NCBI GenBank assembly: GCA_026214975.1
Contig: CM047807.1
Span: 68,427,824 to 68,491,823 of the forward strand
Direction of reading: 5' to 3'
Length of the DNA stretch: 64,000 nucleotides
DNA from: Gentiana macrophylla
Taxonomy: Eukaryota > Streptophyta > Magnoliopsida > Gentianales > Gentianaceae
The notes below the pieces were generated by a model. That model had not been told where the DNA came from and made no database searches. It was given only the letters and a program-made list of their open reading frames with translations. Positions 22,365 through 33,799 of this stretch are shown piece after piece; the first letter of the stretch is position 1; the number at the start of each line of letters is the position of its first letter. The translations under genes were made by a program, and so were the position numbers.

Positions 22365-22800
22365 TTATTTTCTAGAAGCCTTATTTCCTACCTCTAAACC
22401 ATTGACAGCCGGAGAGTCCATCGGTGCTGTAGCTTCCGGTTGGAAAACACTTCCGTCAGAGCCTACAATCTCCATGCTCACAGTACCAGTGTTCTCCAAC
22501 TTCTTCTCTTCATCTGTTGCATGATCAAAAAGTTTTTCGTTCTGGTTCTCCTCTACATCAACAATGTGACCTGCAGCTTGAGGAGGAGCAACAACAGCAT
22601 CAACATGTTTCTTGGACTCGTACTCCTCAACATCAATGATCTCAATATTCTGATCTTGAATCATTGCCAAATTCTTACTCATATCCTCTGCAGATCTCCC
22701 TTTAACTGGTACCAATAATCTGTAGTGATTAGTGTTTCCAAAGTTTGCAGGCGTTTCATAATGTGGTGCTGGTGCAAGTTGTCATGGAGTAACTATCATT
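22365..22800 (-). pseudogene. Trailing coding sequence beyond the stop of the Q/N-rich gene
   Basis: Downstream of the stop at 22,848, minus-strand frames continue with the same style. One gives LDYLEPNTSSNTENFNNND. Then a frame change leads to APAPHYETPANFGNTNHYR, an echo of the upstream TANFNNTNNYYR. Next comes an open frame of about 116 residues with acidic, low-complexity sequence (IIDVEEYESKKHVDAVV, HIVDVEENQNEKLFDHATDE) to a stop at 22,365. Two single-base frameshifts separate it from exon 4. It may be the true C-terminus of the gene, lost by mutation, or an alternative exon. Confidence 0.45.
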
Positions 22801-22847
22801 ATTGTTGAAGTTTTCGGTGTTTGATGATGTGTTCGGCTCCAAGTAGT

Positions 22848-24518
22848 CTAGCGATAGTAATTATTAGTGTTGTTAAAATTTGCAGTTGTTTGAAAATTTG
22901 TTCCAAATAGCTGCAGCTGCTGCTGAGCATGCATGTATCTTTCATACGAATACATGTTGCTTTCTGGTGCATTAGACCTTATTGGTTGAAAATTATATCC
23001 TTCTCCACCTTGGGTTTTCAGTATATTATTTTCTTGCCCCTGCTGCTGTTGGTTTATCATACGCATATTTGCTGGCATAATCCCCTCTGTTTCACCCAAC
23101 AAAAGATTTGCATATTAGTGCATGTCACATCTTCATATTAGAACAACTAACAGTAATTAACACACATGATTTTAGGAGGCATACTTAGATTACTGTTGCA
23201 GTTTTATTGTCATTAATCTACGTTACTTTTCAGTACATTTAGTGGCACAAAGAAGATTTTATTCATGACATGCACCGCAAACAAATAACCATCAAAAAAT
23301 TAATTTAAGTTTTAGAATCGACTATATATTTCAAAAATAAAAAGTTTTAGAATCAACTTTCATCCAATGCACTCAGATAGTCATGCATCCACTCTGACAC
23401 TCGATGGGTGGAAAGTAAATCTTCAACTATACAATCTAATCTGAAAATTAAAACAAACCAATTGTCACTATATATGCTGCATTTGTTATGTCACTAAAAA
23501 CGTTCATTATGGTATGTCTCACATCTCAATTTCATATATATATATACACACACACTATTTGTATTTGTAAATAAACATATATATTCAGTGAATATATTTA
23601 CAACATGGACGGTGCACACTTTACTATGTGAAAATACATTAAAAAAAGAAGTGTGTATCATTTGATATAATATTCTATAATGGTTTATATTCTACTTTTT
23701 TTTTGAGATACTGGTACCCTCATATCTATAAATATATTTACAACATGGACGGTGTGATGTAATATAAGGTATATTTATAGAAATGAAAAAATGTATCACC
23801 AAATGGATGTAGTGTAAATGTGTAATACCTGGTCTTATATCGATGCTATTTTGTTGATTGGAAAGCTTTTCTGCTTGGGAGGTCATCATCCTTATCCATG
23901 TACTGCAAATGGTTCCAGCACTGCAGTCACTAAAATATTAAAAATCGACATTTTAGGGCAAAGGCAAAGGAAATATTAGTTCCATTATTAGAGATTTAGA
24001 ATAATCATGTTTCATCGATTTAACAGAATAGTGTGGCTACAAATATATAGCCCAAACCGACTTGGTCAACAAGACACAAATAATAATATTAACTAGACTC
24101 AACATTATTCTCGACATCCATAACTTTTAAATTACGCAAACATCTGTCATATAATTATATAGTAATAATTCATTCCATTATCTATTTATAAGGCCAATAC
24201 ATTCCACTGTTGTTTCATTAATATCTTTACTTTTGCAATTTTTTTTATAGATATGATTTATTTAATGATAAGACACTTTCAATTATTATCAAAAGATACA
24301 TTCATTCATCAAATGAAAAATACCAAATGGTAATCACTAACCATTTGCGATTAATTAATAAGATGTTAATTAATTAATACATGTATGTTAATTAATCTTC
24401 CCTCTTTACATACTTGACTGATATTATAACAAAGGAGCTAAATCATAGCATTAATCACCTATCATGATGATGTTCAAGGTCACAAATTTCATCACCATCC
24501 GAAGTGTCTCCAAAAGTC
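22848..24518 (-). CDS. Q/N-rich host gene, three 3' exons
   Basis: Three minus-strand exons join in one frame at standard GT-AG sites: 24,518-24,459, 23,929-23,829 and 23,086-22,848. Key stretches are TFGDTSDGDEICDLEHHHDR, then DCSAGTICSTWIRMMTSQAE, then a Gln/Asn-rich tail (MRMINQQQQGQENN, YMHAQQQLQLFG) to a stop at 22,848. The matching splice phases across two introns are strong evidence of a real gene rather than chance frames. Gln-rich tails are common in transcription regulators, but I see no DNA-binding domain and do not recognise the family. It probably belongs with the upstream exon at 27,706-27,095; the link between them is not resolved. Confidence 0.6.
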
Positions 24519-25093
24519 CTGAATTTTATATTAATAATGTGAGTCAAATTTGACAAATATTGTCATATAGTAATTGGAATGTCAAAAATATTAATGTTCT
24601 CTAAATCTAAACTAAAGGTTAAAAAAATAGGTTTTTGGCAGGAAGGACATATTTAGTAATTAATCAGGCTTGAAGGACACTGGAAATTAATCAGGACAAA
24701 AACAATATAAACTTACCACACTACCCTTTTTATTTATTTTTATAAATAAATCTGAATTTCCTTTTTTTTTTTTTTTTTTTCCTTTCTTCCTCCGTCCATA
24801 ACAAAGAATAAAGAACAACACCGGCCTTTCAAATTCATATCCGCCCATCAACAAAGAACAAATAGGAACTCCGTCCATCAAAGAATAAAGAACGGAAACT
24901 TCCTCCTTTTTTTTTTTTTTTTCCTTTCTTCCTCCGTCCATCAACAACAAAAGCAGAACAACTCCGCCCAAATTCATCTACGGTGCCTTCTAAATCTTGA
25001 TTGCAAAATCAAGTTCGACTCTACCACATAAGTCGTGTAATCGAATCAATTTTGATCTTTCCATATTCAGCCTGATTCGTTTGTAATTCAATT

Positions 25094-25381
25094 TCATTCG
25101 AAATTTCCCTGCAACGGATCCTCCGACATTCTATAAGGGATTAATTCGAAATCACTGCTTTTATCGCAACCAAATCGTTTACAATTTCGAAAGGCCGGTG
25201 CTGCTGATTCTATGCGATTTGAACAACCACGTTTCTTTAAAACGGATATGGAAGGCTTGATGAAAGAAAGCTGCCATTTTTGTGCTAATTGAATCGAAGA
25301 TCTGAATGTTTGAAAAGTTTGGGGAGGAGAAGCAGGGGGTTGGGGAGGAGAAAGAGGGGTGACGGCTGTGCCGCCGGCCAA
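25094..25381 (-). pseudogene. Possible captured gene fragment
   Basis: A 95-residue minus-strand frame starts MAGGTAVTPLSPPQPPASPP and continues with SSIQLAQKWQLSFIKPSISV. Its base composition is richer in GC than the neighbours and looks like the first exon of a plant gene (Pro- and Ser-rich start). It is inside the MULE-like insertion. I do not recognise the source and there is no sign that it is expressed. Confidence 0.3.
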
Positions 25382-25439
25382 CTTAACGGTCGGATTTGAA
25401 CGCCGGGGAAGCAGACCGCGATTTTTTTTTATTTTTTGT

Positions 25440-25940
25440 TTTTTGAAAAAGTTTAGGGTTGTTATTATATTTTACGGGTCATTATTACTTGTTTTAAGGT
25501 TTATTACTACTTTTTCATTGGATGTTACGACATTTTTACGGGGCTGTTACTAATTTTTTTTAGGCTTTTAGTACTTTTCATTTGATGTTACGATATTTTT
25601 ATGGGATGTTACTACTTGTTTATGAAATGTTACAACATTTTTACGGACTGTTACGACTTGTTTACTGGCCGTTACTATATTTTAAGGATATTACTATTTG
25701 TTTATTATTATTACGACATTTTACGGGTTGTTACTACATTTTTTAGGTCATTACTACTTGTTTATGGATGTTACGACATTTTAATGTTACGGGTGTTATC
25801 TTCTACGACATTTTACGGGTCATTGCTACTTATTTTTAACAAATAATGGCTGTTACTAATTGTTTTTAGACCGTTACTACTTTTTCATTGGATGTTACGA
25901 CATTTTATAGGCTGTTACTACTTGTTTCTTGACTGTTAGT
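25440..25940. repeat. Degenerate minisatellite 'GTTACTAC...GTTACGACATTTTACGGG'
   Basis: Units of roughly 20-45 bp alternate between GTTACTACTTGTTTA-type and GTTACGACATTTTACGGG-type sequence, about fifteen times. There is no coding constraint. Confidence 0.75.
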
Positions 25941-26225
25941 ATTTGTAGAAGGGTAAAAAGTAACAAGGGGTATTTTTGTCCAAATATTTTGTTTTTGTCC
26001 TTTATAACAGCTGAAAAATAAGAATGTCCTTGCAGACCCATTTATGTGTTTTTTTTGTCCTTGTAGCCCCTTCCCCCTAAAAAAAACCTCGACTAAATAG
26101 AACAAATTAAACGGTCTTTGATTAGAAATTAAAGTAGAGAATCCCATGACAAAAAAATTAACAAAGACAAAATTTCGAGTTATATATATTATGTAGATGC
26201 TTAATAAGTTAAAAGGGTATTTATT

Positions 26226-26228
<3 letters not shown>

Positions 26229-26313
<85 letters not shown>
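26229..26313. repeat. (TA)n microsatellite, about 85 bp
   Basis: Uninterrupted TA repeats in the first intron. Confidence 0.95.
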
Positions 26314-26316
<3 letters not shown>

Positions 26317-26374
26317 TTTTAACAACAATCAAAATATACTTAAGATCTAGCTAGCAAGGTGTTAGAAAAGTGTT

Positions 26375-26622
<248 letters not shown>

Positions 26623-27094
26623 TATCACTAAGTTCATAACGACCGTTTCATTTTATTAGTCATTTTAAATATACGTTTTTTTGTCTGGATCTCAACAAAG
26701 TCACATTAAATATATTCTTTTTGTCACGATCTAAACAAAATGTGGTTTTCTAGGCAGAAAATTAAGTTGATGGTTTTCGTTAAGGCGTTTCTAGTCAGAT
26801 CAATTTTCTTTGGCAGATGGAGTAATTCTGTGTGTGGGTAATTTTTCTTTTGCAAACATTCCTTGTGTGTCTAACGTTTGATTGTCACTAGTTTTATGGT
26901 TTTTTTCTTTTCTTTCATGGGGTTATGGTTTTAACTATCGTTTAGTTTGGCAAACCCTATTTATCATTTATTGATACAATAAAATTAATTAAAAGGAGAA
27001 GGAAAATATAGTTTCATTCAATGATAAAAAAAATTAATAATCGACAATTGAAATTGGTAAGAAAATAAACAGAGATGGTAAGAAACAAACCTTT

Positions 27095-27706
27095 TTAATA
27101 GAAATGTGAATCAGGTTGTGGGCGTGACAGTGGAGCACTAAATGAAGGTCCATCAATACCAATCAAAGCTTTCCCTTTTGAGACACTCGAATAGTCATTT
27201 AGCTTAAGTCCCCTCAACCTGTTCGGTAAAACTTTAACATGTCCACCGGAGACGGAGCTGGCGCCGGCACCAACAGAAGTTTTTGCGGTGGTGGATTTGC
27301 AGACACTAATACATGCAGAGCTAGAGCTTCGTTCAGAGTTGTTTGTGTTTTTGTTACAAATTTTTTTTGCACTTTCTACAATGCAAAATAAAGAATAATC
27401 ATCCTTAACCTCTCCAAATCCAAATGGTTGATCTGCAGAAAAAGGGTATTGGTCTACATTAATGTTGTTATTAAGGACTCCAGAAAAATGGGTTGGGTTT
27501 GGCGAAACATGTGTTTGTGAAAATTGAGGTATATGGGTCGCCAACATAGCATTTTGTTGCTGCTGTAAGATTTGTTTTGATGAAGATTGTAGAATCGCCT
27601 CTTGCCCTTCATCAAACCAATCTCCTACATTCTGCTGATGTGAAGATTGGACAAATTCATCAAAGGAGAGAAGATTTTGATTTTTGTTTGAATCTGGATT
27701 TGACAT
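27095..27706 (-). CDS. Q/N-rich host gene, first coding exon
   Basis: ATG at 27,706 (minus strand) opens a 203-residue frame starting MSNPDSNKNQNLLSFDEFVQ. A Gln-rich patch follows (KQILQQQQNAML), then Asn/Phe/Pro-rich sequence, a Ser/Thr patch, and a basic-then-Ser-rich C-terminus (VLPNRLRGLKLNDYSSVSKG). The start is supported by a TATA box about 75 bases upstream. The frame stops at 27,095 just before a possible donor (AAAAG/GTTTGT at about 27,089). The true exon end may be an earlier donor, for example at about 27,158, or this may be a complete single-exon gene. It is not recognised. Gln-rich parts here and in the downstream exons support one gene, but that is an inference. Confidence 0.6.
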   Translation of the reverse strand: MSNPDSNKNQNLLSFDEFVQSSHQQNVGDWFDEGQEAILQSSSKQILQQQQNAMLATHIPQFSQTHVSPNPTHFSGVLNNNINVDQYPFSADQPFGFGEVKDDYSLFCIVESAKKICNKNTNNSERSSSSACISVCKSTTAKTSVGAGASSVSGGHVKVLPNRLRGLKLNDYSSVSKGKALIGIDGPSFSAPLSRPQPDSHFY

Positions 27707-27775
27707 CGTATGAATATGGGTGCTTGATTTTTTTTTTTTTGGTTGTGAATTGTAGACTACCTTGTGAATTGGCTT

Positions 27776-27787
27776 GTCCTTTTATAG
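27776..27787 (-). promoter_or_regulatory. TATA box of the Q/N-rich gene
   Basis: On the minus strand CCCTATAAAAGG lies about 75 bases upstream of the ATG at 27,706, a normal distance for a plant promoter with a short leader. The leader is A-rich near the ATG. Confidence 0.65.
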
Positions 27788-27839
27788 GGATTCAGACAAA
27801 AGAAAAATCCCGCCTCAACACCTCTTTTACAATAAATTA

Positions 27840-29560
27840 AATAATATTGGTTAAATAATTTAGTAAGAAGACTAGGGGAGTTAATACTTTGACTTTAAAT
27901 TATCAAAATGATAATAAGTTCTCTTAAATATAATTAAGGCAATTTTTTTTTTCATTCTCTTAACTCTTAATAATTAATAGTAGATTTACGAAAGCACAAT
28001 AAATATTGTTTTAGAAATGTGACTACGACAAATAAAAGAGAATATATATATTTTTTCAACTACAGCAGTTAAATAGGAATGAAGGATGTACTATATTTAC
28101 AATTTATGTGGGTCCCAATTAAAATTAAAAAGTATTTGAGCCCCAACCCAAAGAGCTCTCACTTTCTTGGTCAGTCTCATTTGAGGCTTGAATGAATTAT
28201 GTAAATTGAGGATTATGACACATTGGTTCAGTTTGCAATGACTTTATTTACCAAAAAAAATTGCTGAAAGGAATCAATACATGGTATTGAACTCTCCCAC
28301 CCTAACTCAAACGCAATGTTGTCACTACATCACTACTATTCATTTAACACTGAGTTATGACTCTGAAGGCGGATCACTTTTATTATTAACGACTTTAGAT
28401 GATGGTAGAACTTTGATTATCTAACTCTATTTACTTTTAATAGTGAGTCCAACATCCCCATTCTCTCAAGTTTTGTCTTTTTATATGAGTGTCACGTGAT
28501 TTAGACGGAATGAAGAGAATGCATAATGTGGCAAATCCAACAACCAAACAACCTCTTGATATTTGTCATTTTATCTTAGTCTCACGTGATTTTGATGAGA
28601 TGGAAAGATTAAAACGTAAAAGATTTTACAGCATAAAATGTAACGCATTGTTGGATTCCTTAGCAATGAGTTTCTCGTGTTTGTAGATCAATGAAAATGT
28701 TGTGAAAAGGAAGAAATCCATGGAAAATTACCACTAATCATCCAAAGGGACGCTTGTTACAAGTTGTTTTCCTCTTGGTAAAGTTTATTTTTCATGGTAT
28801 CGTCTTTCTTTTTCGTCTCTTGTATGAGACTTATTTTTATTTTTTGAGATGAATGTCACTTGAACATTGTTTATTCAAGACGTTGTAATTCATTGATTTT
28901 GTTGATATATGATATATGTACGTGTGTGTATGTATGTATGTGTTCACGACTATCGTTTTTCATTATAAAAAAAATGATTGCTTATATCCAAAACACAGTA
29001 TCATAAATTTTATAATATAATTTAGTTTTTTTCCCATTAGTTAGAGAAAGAAGGAAGACAAAAAAAATTGAAAAAAAAAAAACACAACGGGGGTTATTGT
29101 TGATTGGGTGAAATATTATTATGCATATGTTGTAAATAAACCGTAACAAACAAAAGTACCAAAAAAATAAATATTGGCCAAGCACATCATTGCACTTTTT
29201 TTTGGTAAGAACTAATGTTCAATTCTCATCCCGCCCCATGAACGTAAATTTTTCTCATCAAATTTCTTAATAAAACAATTGTTATGCCCACGTACTATAA
29301 CATTTATCATTTACAGGGTTGACACGATAAATTGGCCGTTAATTATCAGTATAAATGTTAGATTTTATTCATAGAATCTGAAATGTTTGTGTACGTTTCT
29401 TCGGAAAAAAAATGATGTTATATATTTTTTATATAAAGTAATACAATTCATATTGTGTAATATTTTCTTTTGTGTTTTCTTGCTTTTTGTTAATTAACAT
29501 TGGTATTAATATTTAAGACAAAAAACAATTATATGTAAAATGCACTTTGATAATTTTTTC
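27840..29560. other. Intergenic DNA, promoter side of the Q/N-rich gene
   Basis: AT-rich sequence with no open frame of protein-like composition. Two CACGTG-like elements (GTCACGTGATTT near 28,491 and CTCACGTGATTT near 28,581) lie in a short imperfect direct repeat of about 90 bp (28,480-28,500 and 28,570-28,590). Nothing else is supported. Confidence 0.5.
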
Positions 29561-29628
29561 TTCCTTATTTTTCTTTTTAGGGAATGCACTTTGATAGTTT
29601 TTTTGTTTTGTTTTTTTTTTGTTGAGAA

Positions 29629-31120
29629 AATGCACTTTTATAGTTAGATTGACAACTTACATTTACCATGTATATTTGCCAAAACAAATTACACATTAAG
29701 TAAAACGTAAGAAAACGAGATGTGTTAATACTTTTGCTTTATATACTGTCATGCATTGTATCCTGTTACTTGCAGATACATTCATTGTCAAAGTACTAAA
29801 GCTGAATATGAATTGAATTTTTTTTTCAATTTTTTTGTGTGTTGAATATCTTAAAACATAGTATTATGCCTCTCAGATGTTAAATACCAAAGCTAATTTA
29901 GGCAGTATTGTAGAAGATTGTCGTATTTTTTAGCTTGTGTCTCTTTCTTCAACTTCTCCTTTGTTACGCAGAGATGAAATATTCCGACTCCTTTTCTTGC
30001 TAAAAGAGGTCTTGAATTAGTGGGAATTGTATTTTACAAATTTCTCCCTTCGAAATATAATTGTTGCTGGTATGGCAGACAACGAGTAATGAAAAGAATT
30101 TTTTTCGGGAAAGTGATGTTCTTCTGAAACAATTAAAATAAATCAAACATAAATTATGTTATCCATGTATCTAATAATTTTTTTTTCTTTATTTATCATT
30201 CTTTATTGTCAATTGCAGCACGTATCTAATTAATTTTAGATTTGACCCCAGATTTTTTTTTTTTATTGTATATACATTAACCTTATCATTACAAGAATCT
30301 TAGTTTCTTAAAATTATTAATCTTATTAACAGTAGCTCTATTCGTTACCAAATGAGTTCTCAATTTAATTTTTTTTTCTTTTTTCTTTTTCTTTTTAGGG
30401 GATGCACTTTGATAGTTAGATTGACATATTATATTTACCACGTATATTTGCCAAAAAAAATACACATTAATTAAAACTTAAGAAAGCGAGATGTGTTAAT
30501 ACTTTTCCTTTATATACTTTCCTGCAGAGTATCCCGTAACTTGTTGATACATTCATTGCCAAAGTAGTAAAGCTGAATATGAATTGAATATTTTTTTGTA
30601 AATTTTTTTTTTTGTCTTGAATATCTTAAAACATACTATTATGCCCCTCAGATGTTAAATACCGTCTGATTTATGCAGTATTGTAGATGATTGTCGTATT
30701 TTTTTGCTTGTTTCTTTATCTTCAAATTCTCCTTTGTTACATAGAGATGAAATATTCCAACTCATTTGCTTGCTAAAAGAGGTCTAGAATTAGTGGGAAT
30801 TGTCTTTTACGATCTTCTTCCTTCCAAATATAATTGTTGCTGGTATGACATACACCGAGTAATGAAATGAATTTTTTTAGGGAAAGTGATGTTCTTCTCA
30901 AACAATTAAAATAAATCAAACATAATTTATGTTATCCATGTACCTAATAATTTTTTTCCTTTATTTATCATTCTTTATTGTCAATTGCAATAAATCTACG
31001 TATCTAATTAATTTTAGATTTGACCCCAATTTTTTTTTATTGTATATACATTAACCTTATCATTACGTGAATCTATTATTAATCTTACTAATAGTAGCTC
31101 TATTCGTTACCATAATTAAA
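29629..31120. repeat. Tandem duplication, two units of about 773 bp
   Basis: Unit 1 starts near 29,629 (ATGCACTTTTATAGTTAGAT) and unit 2 near 30,402 (ATGCACTTTGATAGTTAGAT). They stay collinear through GAGATGTGTTAATACTTTT, GCTGAATATGAATTGAAT, AAATATAATTGTTGCTGGTA and TTAACCTTATCATTAC, with frequent substitutions and small indels, so the duplication is old. There is no coding sequence. Confidence 0.85.
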
Positions 31121-31159
31121 TGAGCATAATTTGAATTTTATTTTATATTATAGGATACC

Positions 31160-31315
31160 AAGCTCTCCTTTTATTTTCTTTCTTAATTTTGTTTAATTAT
31201 TTTTAGTCTTATAGATTATGTATCAACTTTGACTTGCCTTACCAAATGAGTGCTCGCTTTTAATTTCTTTCTTAACTTTGTTTAATAATTTTTAGTCTTA
31301 TAGATTCTTTCCACT
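31160..31315. repeat. Short tandem duplication, unit about 97 bp
   Basis: TTTCTTTCTTAATTTTGTTT and TTTAGTCTTATAGATT recur about 97 bp apart (31,177 and 31,274 regions). Confidence 0.65.
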
Positions 31316-31844
31316 TTGTCATACCTTCTAAACCGTGAAAATGACACTGGCTTATTTTTATTTTAAAAAAAATATAGGAAAGATGATTATATTAGGGGCG
31401 GGAATAAGAATTGAACCATGATACTCATCAAGAAGTGCAATAACGTAAACTACTAGGAAAAATCTGATTTTCGTAATCATGTCAATGGTAAATCAGAGAA
31501 AGCTGATGTCCGTTTGGACATGAAATAATTCAACTACGATTCGTATTCTAGGAAACATTGTCTTAAAATGTTGTTTGATTTACCTCGGGTTTTTTGTCTA
31601 ATCAAGTAAATATCGTGGATTGTGAAAACAAAAATTAGACAGTTAATTTTACTTTATTCATTTAGAGAATAATGTTAGGTTGAGATGATGTTGAATATTT
31701 ATCGAGTTTCGTATCAAATAAATTGAATGTTGTGTATTGTATGAAGAGAGGCAATATAGCTCAAAGGGATCGAATTTGACCATGCGGTAAATGTTATTGC
31801 ATTTTCTTCTGATATTTTCAATTTTCATTCTTTTCCTCCCTCAG

Positions 31845-32619
31845 TGGCAGGAAAGAGAAGCGTCTATCACCGGCAGGGAAAGAAATCCTTACCAAAAGCG
31901 TTCTCAAAGCTATTCCCACTTATGTGATGCAGTGCTTCCGAGTCCCGAAATCCTGCATTGATACCATTGAGAGATTGATACATAGTTTCTTTTGGGGTAG
32001 CATGAATGAGAAACAAAAAATTCATTGGAAAAAATAGAGTTCATGCACCATGCCTAAAGACCTTGGGGGCCTTGGATACAGAGACCTAGATTACTTCAAT
32101 TTGGCCCTGTAGGCCAAGGAGGTATGAAGATTTCTCAAGATGCCTAACACCCCGTCAACAAAGTTCTTTCATGCAAAATACTTCAAGAACTCCAAAAATA
32201 TTTACGCTTATTTGGGATACATTCTTTCATAAGAGAAGACTCTTCGAGGGCCGGGATCGTCTTACACGTGGGTTGTGCTGGAGTGTTGGAAATGGTTCTC
32301 TCTTTAACGTTTACAAAGATGCCTGGCTGCCTCTGCCTTCCTCATTCTGAATGAGATATTCCTCCTTGCACCCTGATGCGAAAAGGGAAGTCCTTATTGT
32401 TTCTCACACGCGTAGTTGGAATCAGGACTTAATCCATCAGTCATTCTACCCGCATGAAGGAGAAGCCATTCTTAGTATCCCTCTCCCATCTGGAAACCAT
32501 GGTGATTATCCCATTTAGCACTGTGACAGAAAATGAGTCTATACAGTGAAATCTGGGTACACGCTTGCTACTAACATCCTCCACCCCGATCTCAATAAGC
32601 TTAGCGCCTCTTCTCCCAC

Positions 32620-32661
<42 letters not shown>

Positions 32662-33640
32662 TAAAATTTTGGAGGAAATGTTGGAATCTAGCTGTTCGAA
32701 CACGCATTCGACACTTTATTTGGAGGTGTGTCTATGATCACATTTCTGTCGGGGCATGTCTCAAGATACGGAACTTGGGGATGGCTCTTGTTCCATATGT
32801 GGCTATCACCTAGAAGACACCAAGCACGCCCTATTATTTTGTACCACACCGAAACATGTTTAGAGAATAGTTACAAAAGATCTCATTAGCTCTGCTCTTC
32901 GTGGTTGTAATGACTTTGCAGGATTTTTGGACTTTTTCATAGTGCAACACCAAAGAAGCCTTCATCATCATCACCATGATTTGGTATATTTGGAAATCAC
33001 GGTGCGCTAAAATCTTTGACAATGTTGAACCACATATTGGGAGAATCACTACCAATACGGAAAAGGAATCTTTAGAATTCATCTCAGCATCAACTATGCC
33101 ACTCTCGCACTCGTCCCCAACTAGATGTGTTGTAGCTTGGACACCACCACCGCAAGAGACCTGCAAAACTAACAATGGTGTTTCTTACAATGGAGACTCT
33201 AGTGCATTTGGAGTCATTCCCGCAACGCTGAAGGATCAATCATTCAATCAATCTCTCAAAGGTTACACGGGAACTTAGACATTGAATTCTTTGAGCTTTC
33301 AGCTATCCTTCAAGCTCTCTATATTACGGCATCCTTGGGTCTCCGCTCTATCATACTCGAACCGGACTCCCTACAATGCATCCAATGACTTAAATCACCA
33401 GCTGGCAACTTATCTCCTCTTGGATGCCTTGTTAAAGACTGCATGAACATCAGAAAAATATTCTCCACATGCCCTTTTTCTTTCATAAAACATGGAGGCA
33501 ATAGGCCGGCCAACTGTCTTGCCCAAGTAGGTATGTCTTCCATGGGTCTTAGCACTTGGAGTACCTCCCCCTCTTTATATAATGGATGTATGTTTAGCCG
33601 ATTTGACATAATAAAATAACATTTTCCCTTAAAAAAATAT
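31845..33640 (+). pseudogene. LINE (L1-type) remnant: RT C-terminus, zf-RVT and RNase H parts
   Basis: It starts with KRLSPAGKEILTKSVLKAIP and PTYVMQCFRVPKSCID, then HSFFWGSMNEKQKIHWKK. This matches the plant LINE motif 'LS.AGKE.LIK.V..AIPTY.MSCF..P'. It continues with LGGLGYRDLDYFNLAL, then a zf-RVT-like part (VKSGYTLAT, then FWRKCWNLAVRTRIRHFIWR). It ends with an RNase H-like domain (ELSAILQALYITASLGLRSI, EPDSLQC, RPANCLAQ). Stops and frameshifts are frequent, and the element is 5'-truncated as LINE copies usually are. An A-rich tail lies at 33,622-33,645. Lines of descent among L1 families cannot be resolved here. Confidence 0.8.
32622..32657. repeat. (AAT)n microsatellite inside the LINE
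   Basis: Twelve AAT units interrupt the zf-RVT region just after AGCGCCTCTTCTCCCACT and produce a poly-Asn or poly-Ile artefact in translation. Confidence 0.95.
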
Positions 33641-33799
33641 AATAAAAAATCATCTTTATATTTCCCTAATTTAAAAGAATATAAGTTAAAAGATCTAAAA
33701 CTATTTGTTCCTCTAAATAAAATTGTTTATGCTTAGATTGATGAAGGTTTGTGAATAAAATAGTTTTTAGGGATTGAACTTGGCTTAGTGGTAAATGCA

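Larger units (their letters stand above)
24632..26087. mobile_element. Possible MULE-like insertion in the first intron
   Basis: The ends look like long degenerate inverted repeats. The left side has GGAAGGACAT...GAAGGACAC...GGACAAAAACAATATA and ACTACCC. The inverse of the right side has CAAGGACAA...CAAGGACATT...GGACAAAAACAAAATA and ATACCCC, in the same order over about 110 bp. I cannot define a clean 9-bp target duplication. The interior holds a GC-richer gene-like piece and a minisatellite. A Mutator-type element that captured host sequence is the best reading, with low certainty. Confidence 0.35.
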
